Positions 49,460-62,169 of a stretch of 64,000 bases of DNA are shown here, piece after piece (position 1 is the stretch's first letter; the number at the start of each line of letters is the position of its first letter). A program made the translations under genes and the position numbers. The DNA comes from Cocos nucifera (lineage: Eukaryota > Streptophyta > Magnoliopsida > Arecales > Arecaceae). Below the pieces are notes generated by a model. It ran no database searches. It saw only the letters and a list, made by a program, of their open reading frames with translations, and had not been told where the DNA came from. The stretch spans positions 2,320,583 to 2,384,582 of the forward strand of contig QRFJ01000023.1 of the NCBI GenBank assembly GCA_006176705.1, written 5' to 3'.

Positions 49460-50330
49460 GCACTTTACGGATGGATTGGTCGTCTAGATCAGTCAATTAG
49501 GATTTCGATCGATTGACCATGGATTTAATTTATAGATGGGTCGATCGTTCAGGGTTTCAAACTTAACCGATCATGTAAATTGGTCAATTAGGGTTAAGGC
49601 CGATCGACCATGGGTTTAATTTACAGATGGGTCAGTCGTTCAGGATTTCGAACTTGACTGATTATGTAGATTGATCAATTAGGATTTTGGCTGATCAACC
49701 ATGGGTTTAATTTACAGAATGAAATTGATCGATCATGGTTTCAGACTTGACCAATTGTGTAGATTGGTCAATTAGAATTTCGACCGATCAACCATGAGTT
49801 TAATTTACAAATGGGTCAATCATTCAGGGTTTTGGACTTGACCGATTGTGTAGATTGATCAATTAGGATATCGATCGATCAACCATGGGTTCAATTTATA
49901 GATGGATCGATCATTCAGGGTTTTGGACTTAATCAATTGTGTAGATTGGTCAATTAGGGTTACGACCAATCGACCATGGGTTTAATTTACAGATGGATCG
50001 ATCATTTAGGGTTTTGAACTTGATCGATCATGTAGATTGGTCAATTAGGATTTTGATCGATCGACCATGGGTTTAATTTACAAAATAAAATTGATCAATC
50101 AGGATTTCAGACTTGACCGATTATGTAGATCGATCAATTAGGGTTAAAGCCGATCAACAATGGATTTAATTTATAGATGGATCAATCGTTTAGGATTTCA
50201 GACTTGATCGATCATGTAGATTGGTCAATTAGGGTTAAGGCCGATCGACCATGGGTTTAATTTATAGATGGATCGATCGTTTAGGATTTCAGACTTGATC
50301 GATTGTGTAGATTGATCAATTAGGGTTAAG
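49460..50330. repeat. ~91-bp minisatellite, about nine to ten copies
   Basis: A unit of 90-93 bp contains GATGGATCGATCGTTCAGG, GACTTGACCGATTGTGTAGA, TTGGTCAATTAGG and CGACCATGGGTTTAATTTA. Unit starts fall near 49534, 49625, 49715, 49808, 49900, 49991, 50082, 50175 and 50266. It is dense in GATCGATC palindromes. From 50330 to about 50780 the array decays into irregular GATCGACC-rich sequence. No open frame runs through it. Confidence 0.9.
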
Positions 50331-50780
50331 TCTGGTCGACCAGCATTTTGCTCGATCGATCATGGCCGGTCGACCACGATAACAAGCTAGTTGATCGACT
50401 GGCGGTCGATCAGATTCTTAGTCGATCGATTGCAAAATATCGAGCGGTTTGCGACTAATCGATCGATCGACTAGTGGGCTCGGGACAGTGCCAAACCGAT
50501 CAACAACCTCTATGGGCTGGTCGACTACGGCCAGTCAACCTTTGTCGCAGCTAGTCGATCGTAGAATATTGAAGAAAAATGACCCTCAAACTGATCGACC
50601 GACCATCATACCGATCGACCCCGATCGATCGATCGATTGAATCTACGGTCGACTATCGCTGGTCAACCATGAATTTTGTCCGATACGAGCTATCGATCGG
50701 ATTGGCTGGGATAGTGCCAAATCGATCGATCAAGATTTTTTCTGGTCGATAGATCCAGATTAACCAGGGCTAAAACTATC

Positions 50781-51273
50781 CTAGAAAAATTTGAGTCGAT
50801 GTACCGGACAATTAGGATTTCGATTCTTACATGCTAATTAAGCTCCAACCGACTCCAACCTGTTATGCCAAATGGGTCGAAACCCTCTAAAAATTTAAGT
50901 ATCAAAACCCTAATTCAGATCATACTTAAAAACCATCCGACATCCGAATGGCTGACCCCTCCAAAAATCCTGTTCTCCAGCTTAGCTCGAACCTGCTAAA
51001 CTGCTTAAAATTCAAAATTCATGCATCATAACACCATCTAAACAACAACACATTCTGTTCAACCTTAAACAAAATCGATAAATAAATAATTTTATTTTTA
51101 TAACTAACAATCAAAATTTTATAAACATATAATACTGAACAAATAGAGTCCAACATAATTACACATGGATATTATGAAACAAAAAAGAATCAGATCCTAC
51201 ATGAGTACAATGAAATCTTCTGAAAAAAAAATCAAGTTCCACAAGTCGGTCGTCGCTTTCTCCTGGGCGATTG
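50781..51273. other. Spacer between minisatellite and PMD gene
   Basis: AT-rich sequence with no feature. It would be the 3' flank of the minus-strand PMD gene. Confidence 0.5.
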
Positions 51274-53250
51274 CTAATGATGTGGGACAGGTTGGGCTTC
51301 ACTCAGGCCGCCATGCTCCTCAATGCCATGATCAAAATTTATGACAGTATCATCTACAACATCATCACCTATAATACCTGTTGTATGACTGGAAGCTTCT
51401 TTATGGGTAACTCCAAAATATGCTAGCGGCTCATCAACGGACTGAAATCGTGTCATTTCGTCATGCATGTAAGTCTTAGATGACATATAAAGACTGAATG
51501 AAGGAAACTTCGGCATCTGAAACTTTGTGCATGTGGTATGCGGTCGACTAGCACTACAGTACGGATCAGGTGGTACTCCCGATGATGATGGATACTGATA
51601 AGGTAGTGGTGTGGATCCTGCTACATCGTACTCCATGGAGATACGCTCATGCTCATCAATGGTATGGAGTACCATCGTGCATATATCCTATATAACTGGC
51701 CCAAAGGTGGATAGAGATTCTGGACTATAAAGATGATGAATCTATGATAAACCATCACTCTAAAAAAATAAATAAATAAAATAAATAAATAATTAATAAA
51801 ATAATATAACAAATTGATCATTACTTATCAGATAATCAAACATCGCACCAGATCGATAAATGAAATGACGAGTGATGCGACGGTACCACTCCATGTAATC
51901 ATCATAGTAGTGCATGGGACGATCGATTGTTGGTTCGTCCATAATATGATCTTGTTGATGCTCCCATATCGTAATAAAATTATGATAAGTAATACTCCAA
52001 TTCTGATCCGGACAACCTCTAAGATCGATATGATGCAGTCTGAAATTTATGTCACAGAAAAGTGGAATAACCTGATGGATCCCAAACTATTGCATCACTC
52101 TATCAGGATGGTACCACTCTACAATATGAAAACATAGGAGTGGCATGCGACAATGCCATATATTCTGTCCTACGAAGCAATAATCTGGTAGAAGTGCAAG
52201 GACATTTGGAGTATATGGCTACCATATAATCTTTTTTTTAAAAACATTCTAGATGTTAGTATTCCAAGCCAGTTTGAATCAAACATGATTGAAAAATACA
52301 TAATACACATCAGCTAGAAGTTTACTTGCCCAGGTCGAAGTTGATCAAGATGGTATCTATATATCTACAACACATGAGTGGAAACCTCCATTACTGAAAA
52401 AGCATCTCTCCACCTTCACAATCAGGCATCAACAAGTTATATTTTAATCAACAAAGCATATGTAGGAAAATAATCATATTCAACATTACGTACGTACCTC
52501 ATGGCTAGTGGTCCACGTGGTAAGGCGCCTCCATCTGTCAAATCCATAATAAGATCTACAGGAGGTCGATCTAATCTACGGGATGCAATATAAGAAAACC
52601 TATCTCATGCCCACACCTATAGCAAAATCAAGGATCTCACAATCTGATGTATATCTATCTTACATGCTCTATAAAGCTCTCTATACAGCCAAGCTAGACC
52701 GGCACTACCCCAGCTGTGGTGACCCATGGTCTCAAAATTGATAAGTAATGATAAAAACATGAGATGAATTAAGTTATTAGATTTATCTGAAAATAGACAC
52801 CCTCTTAACACCTGCAAAATATATGCCTTAGCATAATACTATATGGCAACATCATCTGCAACATCCGGTAGCCTATCGAACTACTCAGCTAACCATACAG
52901 CACTCAATTGAAAACCCTTTAGCCTATCTGGGGGTGGGACAACTCCTAAAAGATTGAAGCATACCTGCCACCAATCATGATGTGTACTATCTATTACTAA
53001 AAGATCGTCGACTGGCAAACCCAATTGGATGCTAACATCCTCCAAGGTGATAGTACACTCACCATGTGGTAGATGAAATGTATGTGTCTCCATGCACCAT
53101 CGCTCTACGATGCAGTGATCAAGTATCTGTCTAACGTTATAAATCCAACGCGGGAGATACCATAAAATCTGGCCTGTTGTAGATATGGCACAATCCATAA
53201 ATCCAACAGGATCACTCGAGACCTAATCAGATCCCTTCGTTGACATCGTA
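51274..53250 (-). pseudogene. Plant mobile domain (PMD) gene, decayed or multi-exon
   Basis: The minus strand starts near 53250 with a short lead, then GQILWYLPRWIYNVRQ, HTFHLPHGECTITLEDVSIQLGL and DWWQVCFNLLG. These are typical of the aminotransferase-like plant mobile domain found in MAIN/MAIL proteins and in MULEs. Next (52817-52617) come LRGCLFSDKSNN, HHSWGSAGLAWLYREL and VHLD-like parts. At about 52140-51830 HPDRVMQ-FGIHQVIP, IDLRGCPD and YYDDYMEWY complete the domain. The final 133-residue frame (51675-51274) is Ser/Pro/Thr-rich. Several stops and gaps separate these parts. Some could be introns, for example 52240-52500. PMD proteins act in silencing and genome stability in plants; in transposons the role is unclear. 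Confidence 0.75.
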
Positions 53251-53689
53251 AAAAATTGGACTCCTATAACTCCAGATAAAAATGGTACATTAGTTATAGA
53301 TGCACTTTGATAATTTTATACAGCATCTAATATTATAATTATAAAATAATGGAATAATAGCTAATAAAAAAATGTATACCCGACCATTCTAGATGGCTGA
53401 TGAGCGATGAGTAGCCTGTGAATGGAGGACAGACGGATCTAATGGACTTGGCTCTATAAATACTATATGCTGCAGCCATATATAATTATTTGATAAAATG
53501 AGTATAGATTACAAAGGTTAAAGCACACAATAAAGATTAATATCAAATACCATTTGCTTCAACCATCTATAAAGATTAATAAGATTAGAGAACATAGATT
53601 AATATCAAATGATAAAGATTACAAAATAAATGGTATGTTCATGGTAATGTTCATGAAAAATTACAAACATTATAAGATTCATCATATGT

Positions 53690-55547
53690 TGCACCGAACA
53701 TGTTTGCTCATATTCATGCTCTATTTGTTGGATATGAACGTCTGTCGTGTCCTTCTTAGCCATAAATCTGACACTTAGGCCTATTACCAACTTCTATCCA
53801 ATCCATTTCATTCCTAAGTTGCGAGGATCGTGGTCTTCCACTTTGCCATAATCGATGGGATTGTGGGACTATTAGCATATCATTTGTTTGTTGCGATCAA
53901 TAATTGGCATGCAAGATTGGATAAAATTGATGACTGTAATTGTGATGATATTCATCCAAGCTGTAACAACCATCAACGTATCATCAAAAATCAATTGATA
54001 TATGAGCACAAGCAGCCATCAAGTGGGAGCATGGCAAATGATAGCATTGCCATTTCTAAAATGTACACGTATGCTCTGATAACCATACAATCTGCACATT
54101 TTAATTATAATCTTAAAAATTATATATATAATTATATATTTATTCATTTATTAACAAGATATTAAGAAAGATCTTGCATTAAGAATTCATCTGGATATTG
54201 TTGCCTCTATTCATATAAGGTCCACGGAATGCCATTTGCACTTGAAACATCCCACTTGCTCTGTCAAATCTTGTTACATTATGAGATGTGGCTTTAGATT
54301 GATTGGCAATCAGTCGAGTTATAGCAAAAGAGATAAATCTTTCACCTTTATGTAATGCATCCTCTGCTTGAGCACGTCTTCCATCAAAATATAATACAAG
54401 TCGGAAGAAAGTGAGCTGTACCAATGAAGTTATCAACAGAAAACGAGCATCTTTTAGCACTCCATTAAAATATTCAGATAAATTTGAAGTTATCATTCCG
54501 AATTTTTGGCCACCATCATGTGCAAGATACCATTTTTCTACTGGAATTTCAGACAACCACTGGAAGGCTTCTAAGTTCATTTTTTTAATTTTCTTCATAT
54601 ATTTGTCGAACTTTCTGGGTTGTATTTGTATACCTGTTCTCTTCAATAAATCTCTTAGTTTTGTATCCCTGAATCTAGTATTAAAATTACTAGCTACATG
54701 GCGTAGATAGTATATAAGATGTGCATAGGATGGCTGCCAACTAAAATGTTTATTTTGTACGATAGCCAATATACTTGCATGCCGATCTGAAATTAGATAG
54801 ATATCCCAACGTGGTCCAATAAAAGATCTTAGGCAAGCTAAAAACCAGCCCTAATTATCTATCAACTTTTCATCTACTATTGCAAATAAAAGTGAAAAAA
54901 TCTGATTATTTTTATCGACAGCAGTTGCAATCATCAACTTTTTTTTGATACTTTTCATATAAAAATGTAGCATCAATACTGATTACAGATCTACAGTACT
55001 TGAAGCCTACAATCGATGGTACAAATACCCAAAAAACGTGATCAAATATAGCAAATGATGGATGACCACTAGGATCACTAATGAACTTTACCTAAGATCT
55101 AGGATTAAAATATTCTACAGTGCGCAACCACTTGGACAATAAGTCATAGGACTTATCCCAATCTCCATATACCATTGCCATTGCTTTCTGTTTCGCCTCC
55201 CATAGCTTTCTATAATCGATCGTGTAATTGAATATATTCTTTATGACTGCACTAATATCATTGATGAAAATTATGGGTACTTCTTTTACAAGATCACATA
55301 TTTCATTAGCGATGAAATTCAAACTAAGTTTAGAGTGATCTTATGAAAGTATGATCAAAATACATGTATGCAGACCAGCGTATCTTGTAAATTTAAAATA
55401 ATGAATACGCTTAATGGCTTCGAGCTTTCAATTACATTCCGACTCCGTATTCTTACATTTAACAATCCAAATATTTGGTACTGACTCAACAACATTGAAT
55501 TTATGATGTGTGTCCACTTAATACTATTTTACAGTAGTTTATAGTTC
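53690..55547 (-). pseudogene. MULE (MuDR-type) transposase, main part
   Basis: Reading from 55547 on the minus strand: a WRKY-GCM1-like DNA-binding finger (KFNVVES, VKCKNTESEC, HTC); a block with KAMAMVYGDWDKSYDLL (about 55200-55120); the catalytic core with VISIDATFLY (first D), FAIVDE and a broken NWGW (a stop replaces W), then SDRHASI; helical region 54769-54179 with YLRHVASNFNTRF; a SWIM finger (YHLPCSHLMAACAH near 54040); and a CCHC knuckle near 53760 (PKCQIYG then EGHDRRSY). Stops and frame shifts occur at several places. The order is that of complete plant MULE transposases, so this is a dead copy, not a fragment. The N-terminus is separated from it by the CACTA insertion. Confidence 0.85.
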
Positions 55548-55554
55548 TATCACT

Positions 55555-55805
55555 ACTAAAAAAGAGCTTATGATAGTGCATACTTTAGCAGCGGTTTTCA
55601 AAATCACTGTAATAAAGTCTACGGTAGTGGTTACAAGAAATCGCTGCTATAGGTCGGACCTATAGCAGCGGTTACAACAAACCGCTACCAAGTCCAACTT
55701 ATGGCAGTGGTTTCTTATAACCACTGCCATATGTCGGATCTATAAGAGCAATTTTTTGTAATCGCTGCTATACGTCGATCTATGATAACGATTATTTATA
55801 ACTAC
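55555..55805. repeat. Left subterminal repeats of the CACTA element
   Basis: Repeats of about 20-30 bp are built on TATAGCAGCGGTTACAA and GGTAGTGGTTAC in direct and inverted order. These are the arrays to which the element's TNPA-like protein binds in the En/Spm family. Their sequence here is diverged. Confidence 0.8.
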
Positions 55806-55817
55806 TGTAATATATAT

Positions 55818-56808
55818 ATATTTTTATTTTTTTAATAATACATAATTTTAAAATTTAATGCCATCTTCATCATTCATTATTTAAATAATTATCATTAGAG
55901 TATCATCATAAAAGATCACCTCGATCTGATGGTCCTAGCTTTATCGATCAAAAAAATTTGATTTCGACGGCTACGAACGACGATGCGATGATTTGATAGA
56001 TGGAGACCTTCGATAGATTCAAAAATTTGCAACGATGATCTCAGTTATATTTGTAGCGTACTATCAAAATTTTACTTCAATCGAATATCATTATCTTGGT
56101 CAATTTAGTATAGATTAATTTTGACCGTTAAATGATAAATGAATGATCAAAGGATCAGACAGTGTCCGATTATGAGATAGTTTTTTTTATAAATAATCTT
56201 AGCTACTACTTTAATCATTTTTTATGGTGGTAATTATAAAATTAAACTCGTGAGACTAAGAATAATTTAAAACTATACGTCATCTGATAATCATTCTTAA
56301 ACTCCATTGATTGTTCTATATATATGCTTGTGCTTTTGAAATATCTGCTTAACGTGAATAGTTCATATAAAAATAATTTAAATTTTACTATCATCGCTAT
56401 ATAAAATAATTAAAATTATAGCAAAGATCATTTAACTAAAAAATTATCTCATAATCGAACGTTGTTTAGTCTTTTGATCGCTTGTTTTTAATTTAACGAT
56501 TGAAATCATTCCGTACTAAATTGACTATAATAACGATATCCGATTGAAGTAAAACTTTGATAGTATGCTATAAATATCATCGAAATCATTATTACAGATT
56601 TTTGGATCGATCGAAGATCTTCATCTATCAGTCATCGCATCATCGTTCATGATCGTCGAAATCAAATTTTTTTGATAGATGAAGCTAGGACCATCGGATC
56701 GAGGTGATCTTTTGTGATGATACTCTAATGATAATTATTTAGATAATGAATGATGAAGATGAGCATTAAATTTTAAAATTATATAATATTTAAAAAAATA
56801 AAAAAAAT
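55818..56808. repeat. Long inverted repeat (hairpin) inside the CACTA element
   Basis: The arm 55818-56245 is the inverted copy of 56375-56808, with about 130 bp between them. Outer ends match at AATTTTAAAATTTAATG with ATCTTCATCATTCATTAT. Inner ends match at CCGATTATGAGATA. Identity is roughly 80-85 percent by eye over about 430 bp. Further subterminal-type repeats flank it at 56815-56965. Confidence 0.85.
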
Positions 56809-56814
56809 ATTTTC

Positions 56815-58299
56815 AACCTACGGTAGTGGTTACTAAAAATCGTTGCTATAGATTTATGACAGTGGTTATAAACTACTATCGTAGATCTATTATAATTGTT
56901 TATCATAACTACTACCATAGATCTATGGTAGTAATTCAAAAATCGCTGCCATAGGTTAGATTAAAAATTCTCAATTTTTCTTTCCTTCCGTGCGCTCTCT
57001 CTCTCTCCCCTCCTCTCCATCATCGATGAGACTCCATCCATTCTCGATCGCGGCCGTCCGCCCCCCGCCCTCCCCATCCTCGATCATCGTCGCTCCTTGC
57101 CCTCCCCATCCCCGGCCGCTCGCCCGTTGCCCTCCCCATCCTCGGTCGCCGCCGCCCGCCCCCCGCCCTATCCATCCCTGACCGCCATCGCCCCTACCCT
57201 CCCCATCCCCTGGCCTCCCCATCTCGGCACCCGTCTGGGCTCCCTCTCCCTCTCTCTCTTTTCTCTTTCTCTCTCTATCTCACTATCTTGCTATTATTTT
57301 GCATGTTACCTCTAGCGCCATCATCTTCCTCCAGCACCGTCGCTAATGATCCTTAGAGCTTTCGGTGCGACCCCCTCTTTATAGTCGTTGGTATATTTTT
57401 TATTTTAATTTTATAGTATTTTTTATTAATCATTAGACTAGACCTGTCAATAGATCGAATTTGGATTGGAACCTGGATATTTAGATCTGGATCCGATTTT
57501 AATTACTGATACCGAAGCCGAATCCGAATATCCAATGGATCTATACTTAAAGTACCAGATCCGGATCCTAATGGATCCTGGGTATTCGGATTCAATTTTG
57601 GGATCCAAAACTAAGAAAGAGAGAGGAAGAAAGGGAGGTGGTCCGGCCTCGCCGCCATCGTCGATGAGGGAGACCAAAAAAGAGAGAGGGAGGTAGGGGG
57701 TCCGATCTCACCGACGAGAGAGATCGAGAGAGTGAGGAAGGAGGGAGGGATTCAGCCTCGCCACTATCACCGACGAGGGAGATCGAGGGAGGGAGGGGGT
57801 CCGACCTCGCCGGCGAGGGATGAGATCGAGAGAGGGAGAGAGAGAGATCGAGGGAGAGAGGGATCAGGGAGGGGGTTTGGCCTCATCGGTGATGGAGATT
57901 GAGTGAAAGATGGGCAGTCGGAAAGATGAGGGGAGGGCGGAGATAGCCAAGAATAGGGGATGACATACAGCCGAGTCGAGCCAAGAACAGTGCCTTGGGT
58001 CATGCCATGCTGTACCATGCCATGCCGTGCCGTGTAGGTAGTTCGTGCCTTAGACCATGTCGTGCCGATAGATCGTGCCTGTTGCTAAGAGAACCTTTGA
58101 TCGCTAAGAGAACCTCCATCTTGTTGCTTTTGTTTATTGCATTGCATAGTGATAGACCCATCAATTAATTATTGTACATAATCTTTGTCATACGTATATT
58201 TATATGTAATTGTACGGATGGTACCTAGGCATATCTTTGATTATTGTTCAACATGTTATATTGGTTAATGTTCATTAATATTGTAGGTCACGATGGCAT
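56815..58299. other. CACTA interior: extra subterminal-type repeats, CT- and GA-rich DNA
   Basis: 56815-56965 repeats the CTATGGCAGTGGTT-type motif. 56990-57320 is C/T-rich and CCCCATCC-repetitive. 57440-57600 holds GGATCCGGATCC-type palindromes. 57600-57900 carries tandem GAGGGAGATCGAGAGAG and GTCCGACCTCGCCGG units. 57990-58080 repeats CATGCCGTGCC. Open frames are compositional. Confidence 0.6.
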
Positions 58300-59880
58300 C
58301 AAAATGCCATCTAGCTTTCATCCCTACCTCTCAATGGGTTACGTGGAGTTCAGCATCTAAGAAGCAGTCAGAGCATACTCCATCCACCTTCGCATGAGCT
58401 GCTCAGGGACCTCCATCGCCAGCATCTACTCCACCGACATCACCTAATACTCTACCGACATCTAAGCCTCTACCGTCACCCACATCTCCGACACATGCTA
58501 CTCCACCAACATCTGACATATTTTTATTATATTTATATATTTTTTATATAGATTTGTATACTTATATATTTATATAATATTTTCATGTAGGTGCATCATC
58601 CAATAGGATATTTTGTAGTCCCACACATATGGCGCATATATGGAACTGCCAGCTTGAGGTGATGGTACAGTATGATCTGAAGGAGAGGCCAGTAGGGGAG
58701 ATCATGCAGAAGATGTATTTTTTTTTTGGAGTGTTTGTGAGACGGTCAGATATTATTTTCGTAGAGCCCAGAGACTAGTGATTGATGGATGATACTGTTA
58801 GGGATCGAGTGTGGAAGGAGATATGGATAAGTACATCTTAATTATATTTATGCATTTTAGATATTTACATTATATTTGATTAGAATAATTTTATAACTGA
58901 CTTTTGATAACTTTGTGTAGATGAGGTATGATTTTTCTGATCACGAGAGGGCTCGAGATACCCTATTGAAGAAGATCGAGGAGTTGTACCGAGGCTACAA
59001 GATCAAGCTCCATAGAGGATGGCTCGAGCACCGATGAGACACTCCAGAGGATCTTATTCTTTGGATATAGGACTGTCCTCCGAGTCAGTGGGAGAGGATG
59101 TTTACACATTGGAGGAGTCAGAGTTTGAGGTAAAATTACTAACTTTTAAATTTTTCAATACGCTTAAAATTATATTTAAATATTTTTTAAATATTTATTA
59201 TTTATTTGACTATCTGTTACGCTATCTTCCATCAGAATCGGGAGAATCAGATAGTCCAGGAGTATACGCACACTTTCGATCGTGAGTCTATAGCCAATCG
59301 TGTGCATAGAGAGATAATAAATTTTAAATCTTACTAAATAAATTAAATTAATATTTTTTTATATTTTTGATAAACTGATCCATTATTATAACTGATGAAA
59401 GATGGAGTGATGCCCAATCGTAGCAAGATTTTTCGATCCAGCCATATGGATAAGAAGGGCAGACCGATGAACGCCGCGATCGGAAGAATTTTTATAAGTA
59501 TTAAATATATTAGTATATATGATTAGTATTATAGCATCTTTTATAAAATTTTATTTACATTTATAATTATAGGATTAGTTAGATGCGCTCGCGAGTGAGG
59601 TCCCGGATATCTTTGGCCCCCATGACCATCTATCTCAGGTCTTGGGCCCAGAGCACTCTAAGAGGATCCGATGCAGATCCGGATATATGCCGACCAACTA
59701 TTGATCAGAGGTGAGCATATCTTCACAGGCTTTCGATGTCGTCAGTTGGGAAGATCTTGAGACAATGTTGGCACGAGCAGATCATGCTGCGACGTAGGCA
59801 GATCGGACTGAGGAGCGCGCATCTCATCTGGAGGGCATCGTAAGAGACATGGAGTCGAACGTCAACAGCACGCTTTTGGA
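58300..59880 (+). pseudogene. Transposase_24 (Ptta/En/Spm) relic of the CACTA element
   Basis: On the plus strand several pieces resemble the plant En/Spm-associated Transposase_24 protein. A proline-rich start follows ATGGCATCAAAATGCC near 58293. MRYDFSDHERARDTLLKKI lies near 58921. A tryptophan-rich segment with WLEHR and CPPSQWERM follows, then NRENQIVQEYTHTF, a SHMDKKGRPM segment, and EVPDIFGPHDHLSQVLGPE near 59600. Stops and frame changes interrupt each piece, and three or four introns may lie between them. In En/Spm this type of protein binds the subterminal repeats. It is non-functional here. The assignment is based on motif order only. Confidence 0.55.
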
Positions 59881-60065
59881 AGGTATCTTCCATGGGCTTT
59901 TTAATGTAGATTTAAGACTTTTCCTCATTTTCTTTAAAAATATTATAATAATTTCGAAGCTAAAATTTTAGTATTTTAGATATATTTTGTTTAAATATTT
60001 TTTATATTATATATCTCTAATTTGTTTGATAAGATTAAATTATATTTTTTATTTTTTTAATTATT

Positions 60066-60460
60066 TTATTTAGAGCTACGGCAGCGTTTCACAATCGCTA
60101 TCATAGATAGACGTGCTGTAGGTGTGGTAACTACTGCTAGACCTATAGCAGCGGGTTTAACCGCTTTCATAGATTTATATGGCAATGGTTCCATAACCGC
60201 TGCCATAGACTGATCTATCATTGTGCATTCTTGTTGCCAAACGCCTATGATAGCGATTTGAAAACTACTATAATAGGCATCTAGGCAGCGGTGCAAAAGT
60301 TTGCCTGTCGCTAGTCGATGGCTGTGATGGTAGTGGTTAGTGCTTATATCTATGAGTATAATTTTTTGGACCAGCCGATTTATAACCGCTGCCATATTCT
60401 ATAGCAGCGATTTTGGGCTACGGTAGTGGTTACAAACCGCTATCGTAGCCCGATTCTGTA
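60066..60460. repeat. Right subterminal repeats of the CACTA element
   Basis: Motifs of the type CTATGGCAGCGGTT and CGGTAGTGGTTACAAACCGC occur in both orientations up to the end of the element. They match the left subterminal region in sequence. Confidence 0.8.
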
Positions 60461-60469
60461 GTAGTGTAT

Positions 60470-61138
60470 CTTATCTACAAAATGGAGCCCTTTATAAAAC
60501 TCATCACCTCTTTTTCAGATACTACAAGGTCTAGCAATCTAGAAGATGTTGATGTATTTACACCGTCCAATCCAATGCTCCTAAATGTAATGAGTGGGCT
60601 GCAAACATCGGATAATTTGGATGCTCCATATTAAGTGAGAAATGTACATCATGGGATGTATTGAGCATCATCATCCATACCTTCTTCACTATGTACATTA
60701 TCTTCTTCAAAAAATCGATTGTCAATATGGACAGCATCTTCGGCCACCGTGTATAGTGGGGCTTGTTTGACAATAGGTTAAGCACATCAATATCCATTGC
60801 CAAATGAACCTCCATATCTCTTGAACCAGTTCATTCTGCATAATGGACTGGCCAATCTGACTCGTTTGTGTTCTGAACTCTTTATATCCCGATCGGCTAC
60901 TTCATCGTACTCCAAATCAAAAAAAGTTTTGATGCCCTCAATAAATTGCACATCAATGTATAACTCCGTACCAAACAAACAAGAATGTGAACTTACAGTT
61001 GAAAATATACTCTTCATATCCTTATCATCAGCAATCAGAATAGGTTCGTATTTTAGAAATTCGATGCACAATAGTGAGATATCTATATATTACAATTATT
61101 CTAATTGTACTTCTATCTATACGAAAAATTTTATATAA
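60470..61138 (-). pseudogene. MULE transposase N-terminal part, displaced by the CACTA element
   Basis: On the minus strand, EPILIADDKDMKSIFSTVSSH and TELYIDVQ (about 61050-60940) are the ones expected at the N-terminus of plant MULE transposases. They are followed by an acidic stretch and a region with SEKEVMSFIKGS near 60500 that leads into the DNA-binding finger. The frame then meets TAT and the CACTA end. Across the insertion the protein resumes at 55547 with KFNVVES. Frame changes near 60790 show decay. Confidence 0.7.
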
Positions 61139-62169
61139 CTTATCCTCCACTTTTCGAATTTCATTCCATATTTCAATCTAATGGCCTTTTATGATCGGCT
61201 AGTATACTCTATGCCATAGGATCCCCCTTAACCATAGGTATAATACTGTTATATTTCTGTCATTTCTACTATCTACAAAATAAATTAATCAAATTAAGCT
61301 CAAATTATTCAAATCAAAGTTATTCAAAAATGGAATCAAATACCATAGTTAAAAAGTAATTTAAACCTAGCAGACAATATTGTAGATTCATGGTTAAATT
61401 GATTCAAATTAAACTAATAGTTAACCTAATTTCACTAATTCAAAATTAATTTAAAATTTAACATTTTAATTTATATATAAAATTAATATCAAAATTCAAA
61501 AAAAAAATTAAAAATAATTATTTTAAATTAGGGATTAAAACATAATTAATATAATATTTAAATTTAAAGTATCTTATAATTTGGATAATGCAACTAATGT
61601 ATTTAATCTAATTATTATAAATAAAAAAATAATATTTAAACATAAATAAATTAATTAAATTAATTTTTAAAATTATCATATAAAAAATTAGTTGTACCTG
61701 ACTGATCGGATAAGGATATGTACATCCGGACTGGGGGGTTGGTAAAGGCAACGTGGGTGGGGTTAAATCGGACTGAATAAAACTATTAATCGAATGGTAG
61801 GGGACAGAAGGGACCAAAAATTAGGCAGGGAACCCAATAAAGATTTAAAATGGGGTCGGACGGAAGGGGGCAACTAAGGGACTGGGGGGACGGAGGGACC
61901 AGGCGGACGGGGGGGTCGGAGGGAAGGGGCAACTATTGAGGAATGCAGGTTGGGTGCCAGAGGCAATGAACTATTGATCGGGGTAGAGCAAGATGTTAAA
62001 TGAGTGGACCGAAACAAAGATGTTTGAGGGTAACATCAGAACTTAAAATTGTCGATTGGGATGGGCAATTTTACTGAAATTGCCCATAAAATTGTCCATC
62101 CAATGGGCAATTTCAGATGGTACATGCAGCACACATTATTGTGCATGTGGTCGGCTAGCTAGCTCGGAA
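61139..62169. other. 5' region of the large MULE, non-coding
   Basis: AT-rich sequence (61260-61690), then a G-rich stretch (61720-61960). It lies upstream of the minus-strand transposase and may contain its promoter, but no TATA box could be singled out. At 62065-62115 the unit GGGCAATTT occurs four times in direct and inverted form. Confidence 0.45.

Larger units (their letters stand above)
55551..60466 (+). mobile_element. En/Spm (CACTA) DNA transposon, TSD TAT
   Basis: It starts CACTACTAAAAA at 55551 and ends TACAGAATCGGGCT-complement, that is GTAGTAGTG finishing at 60466. Three bases TAT flank it on both sides (55548-55550 and 60467-60469). Both terminal regions carry repeated GGTAGTGGTTACAAACCGCT-like motifs in both orientations. 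It contains a long hairpin (55818-56808), a GC- and purine-rich segment (57000-58060) and a Transposase_24-type relic (58300-59880). The 4.9-kb element disrupts the MULE transposase. The TNPD-type DDE transposase is absent, so the copy cannot move on its own. Confidence 0.9.

Noticed and set aside
56971..57315. Proline-rich and glycine-rich frames on both strands
   Set aside because: They come from the C-rich repetitive segment of the CACTA element.
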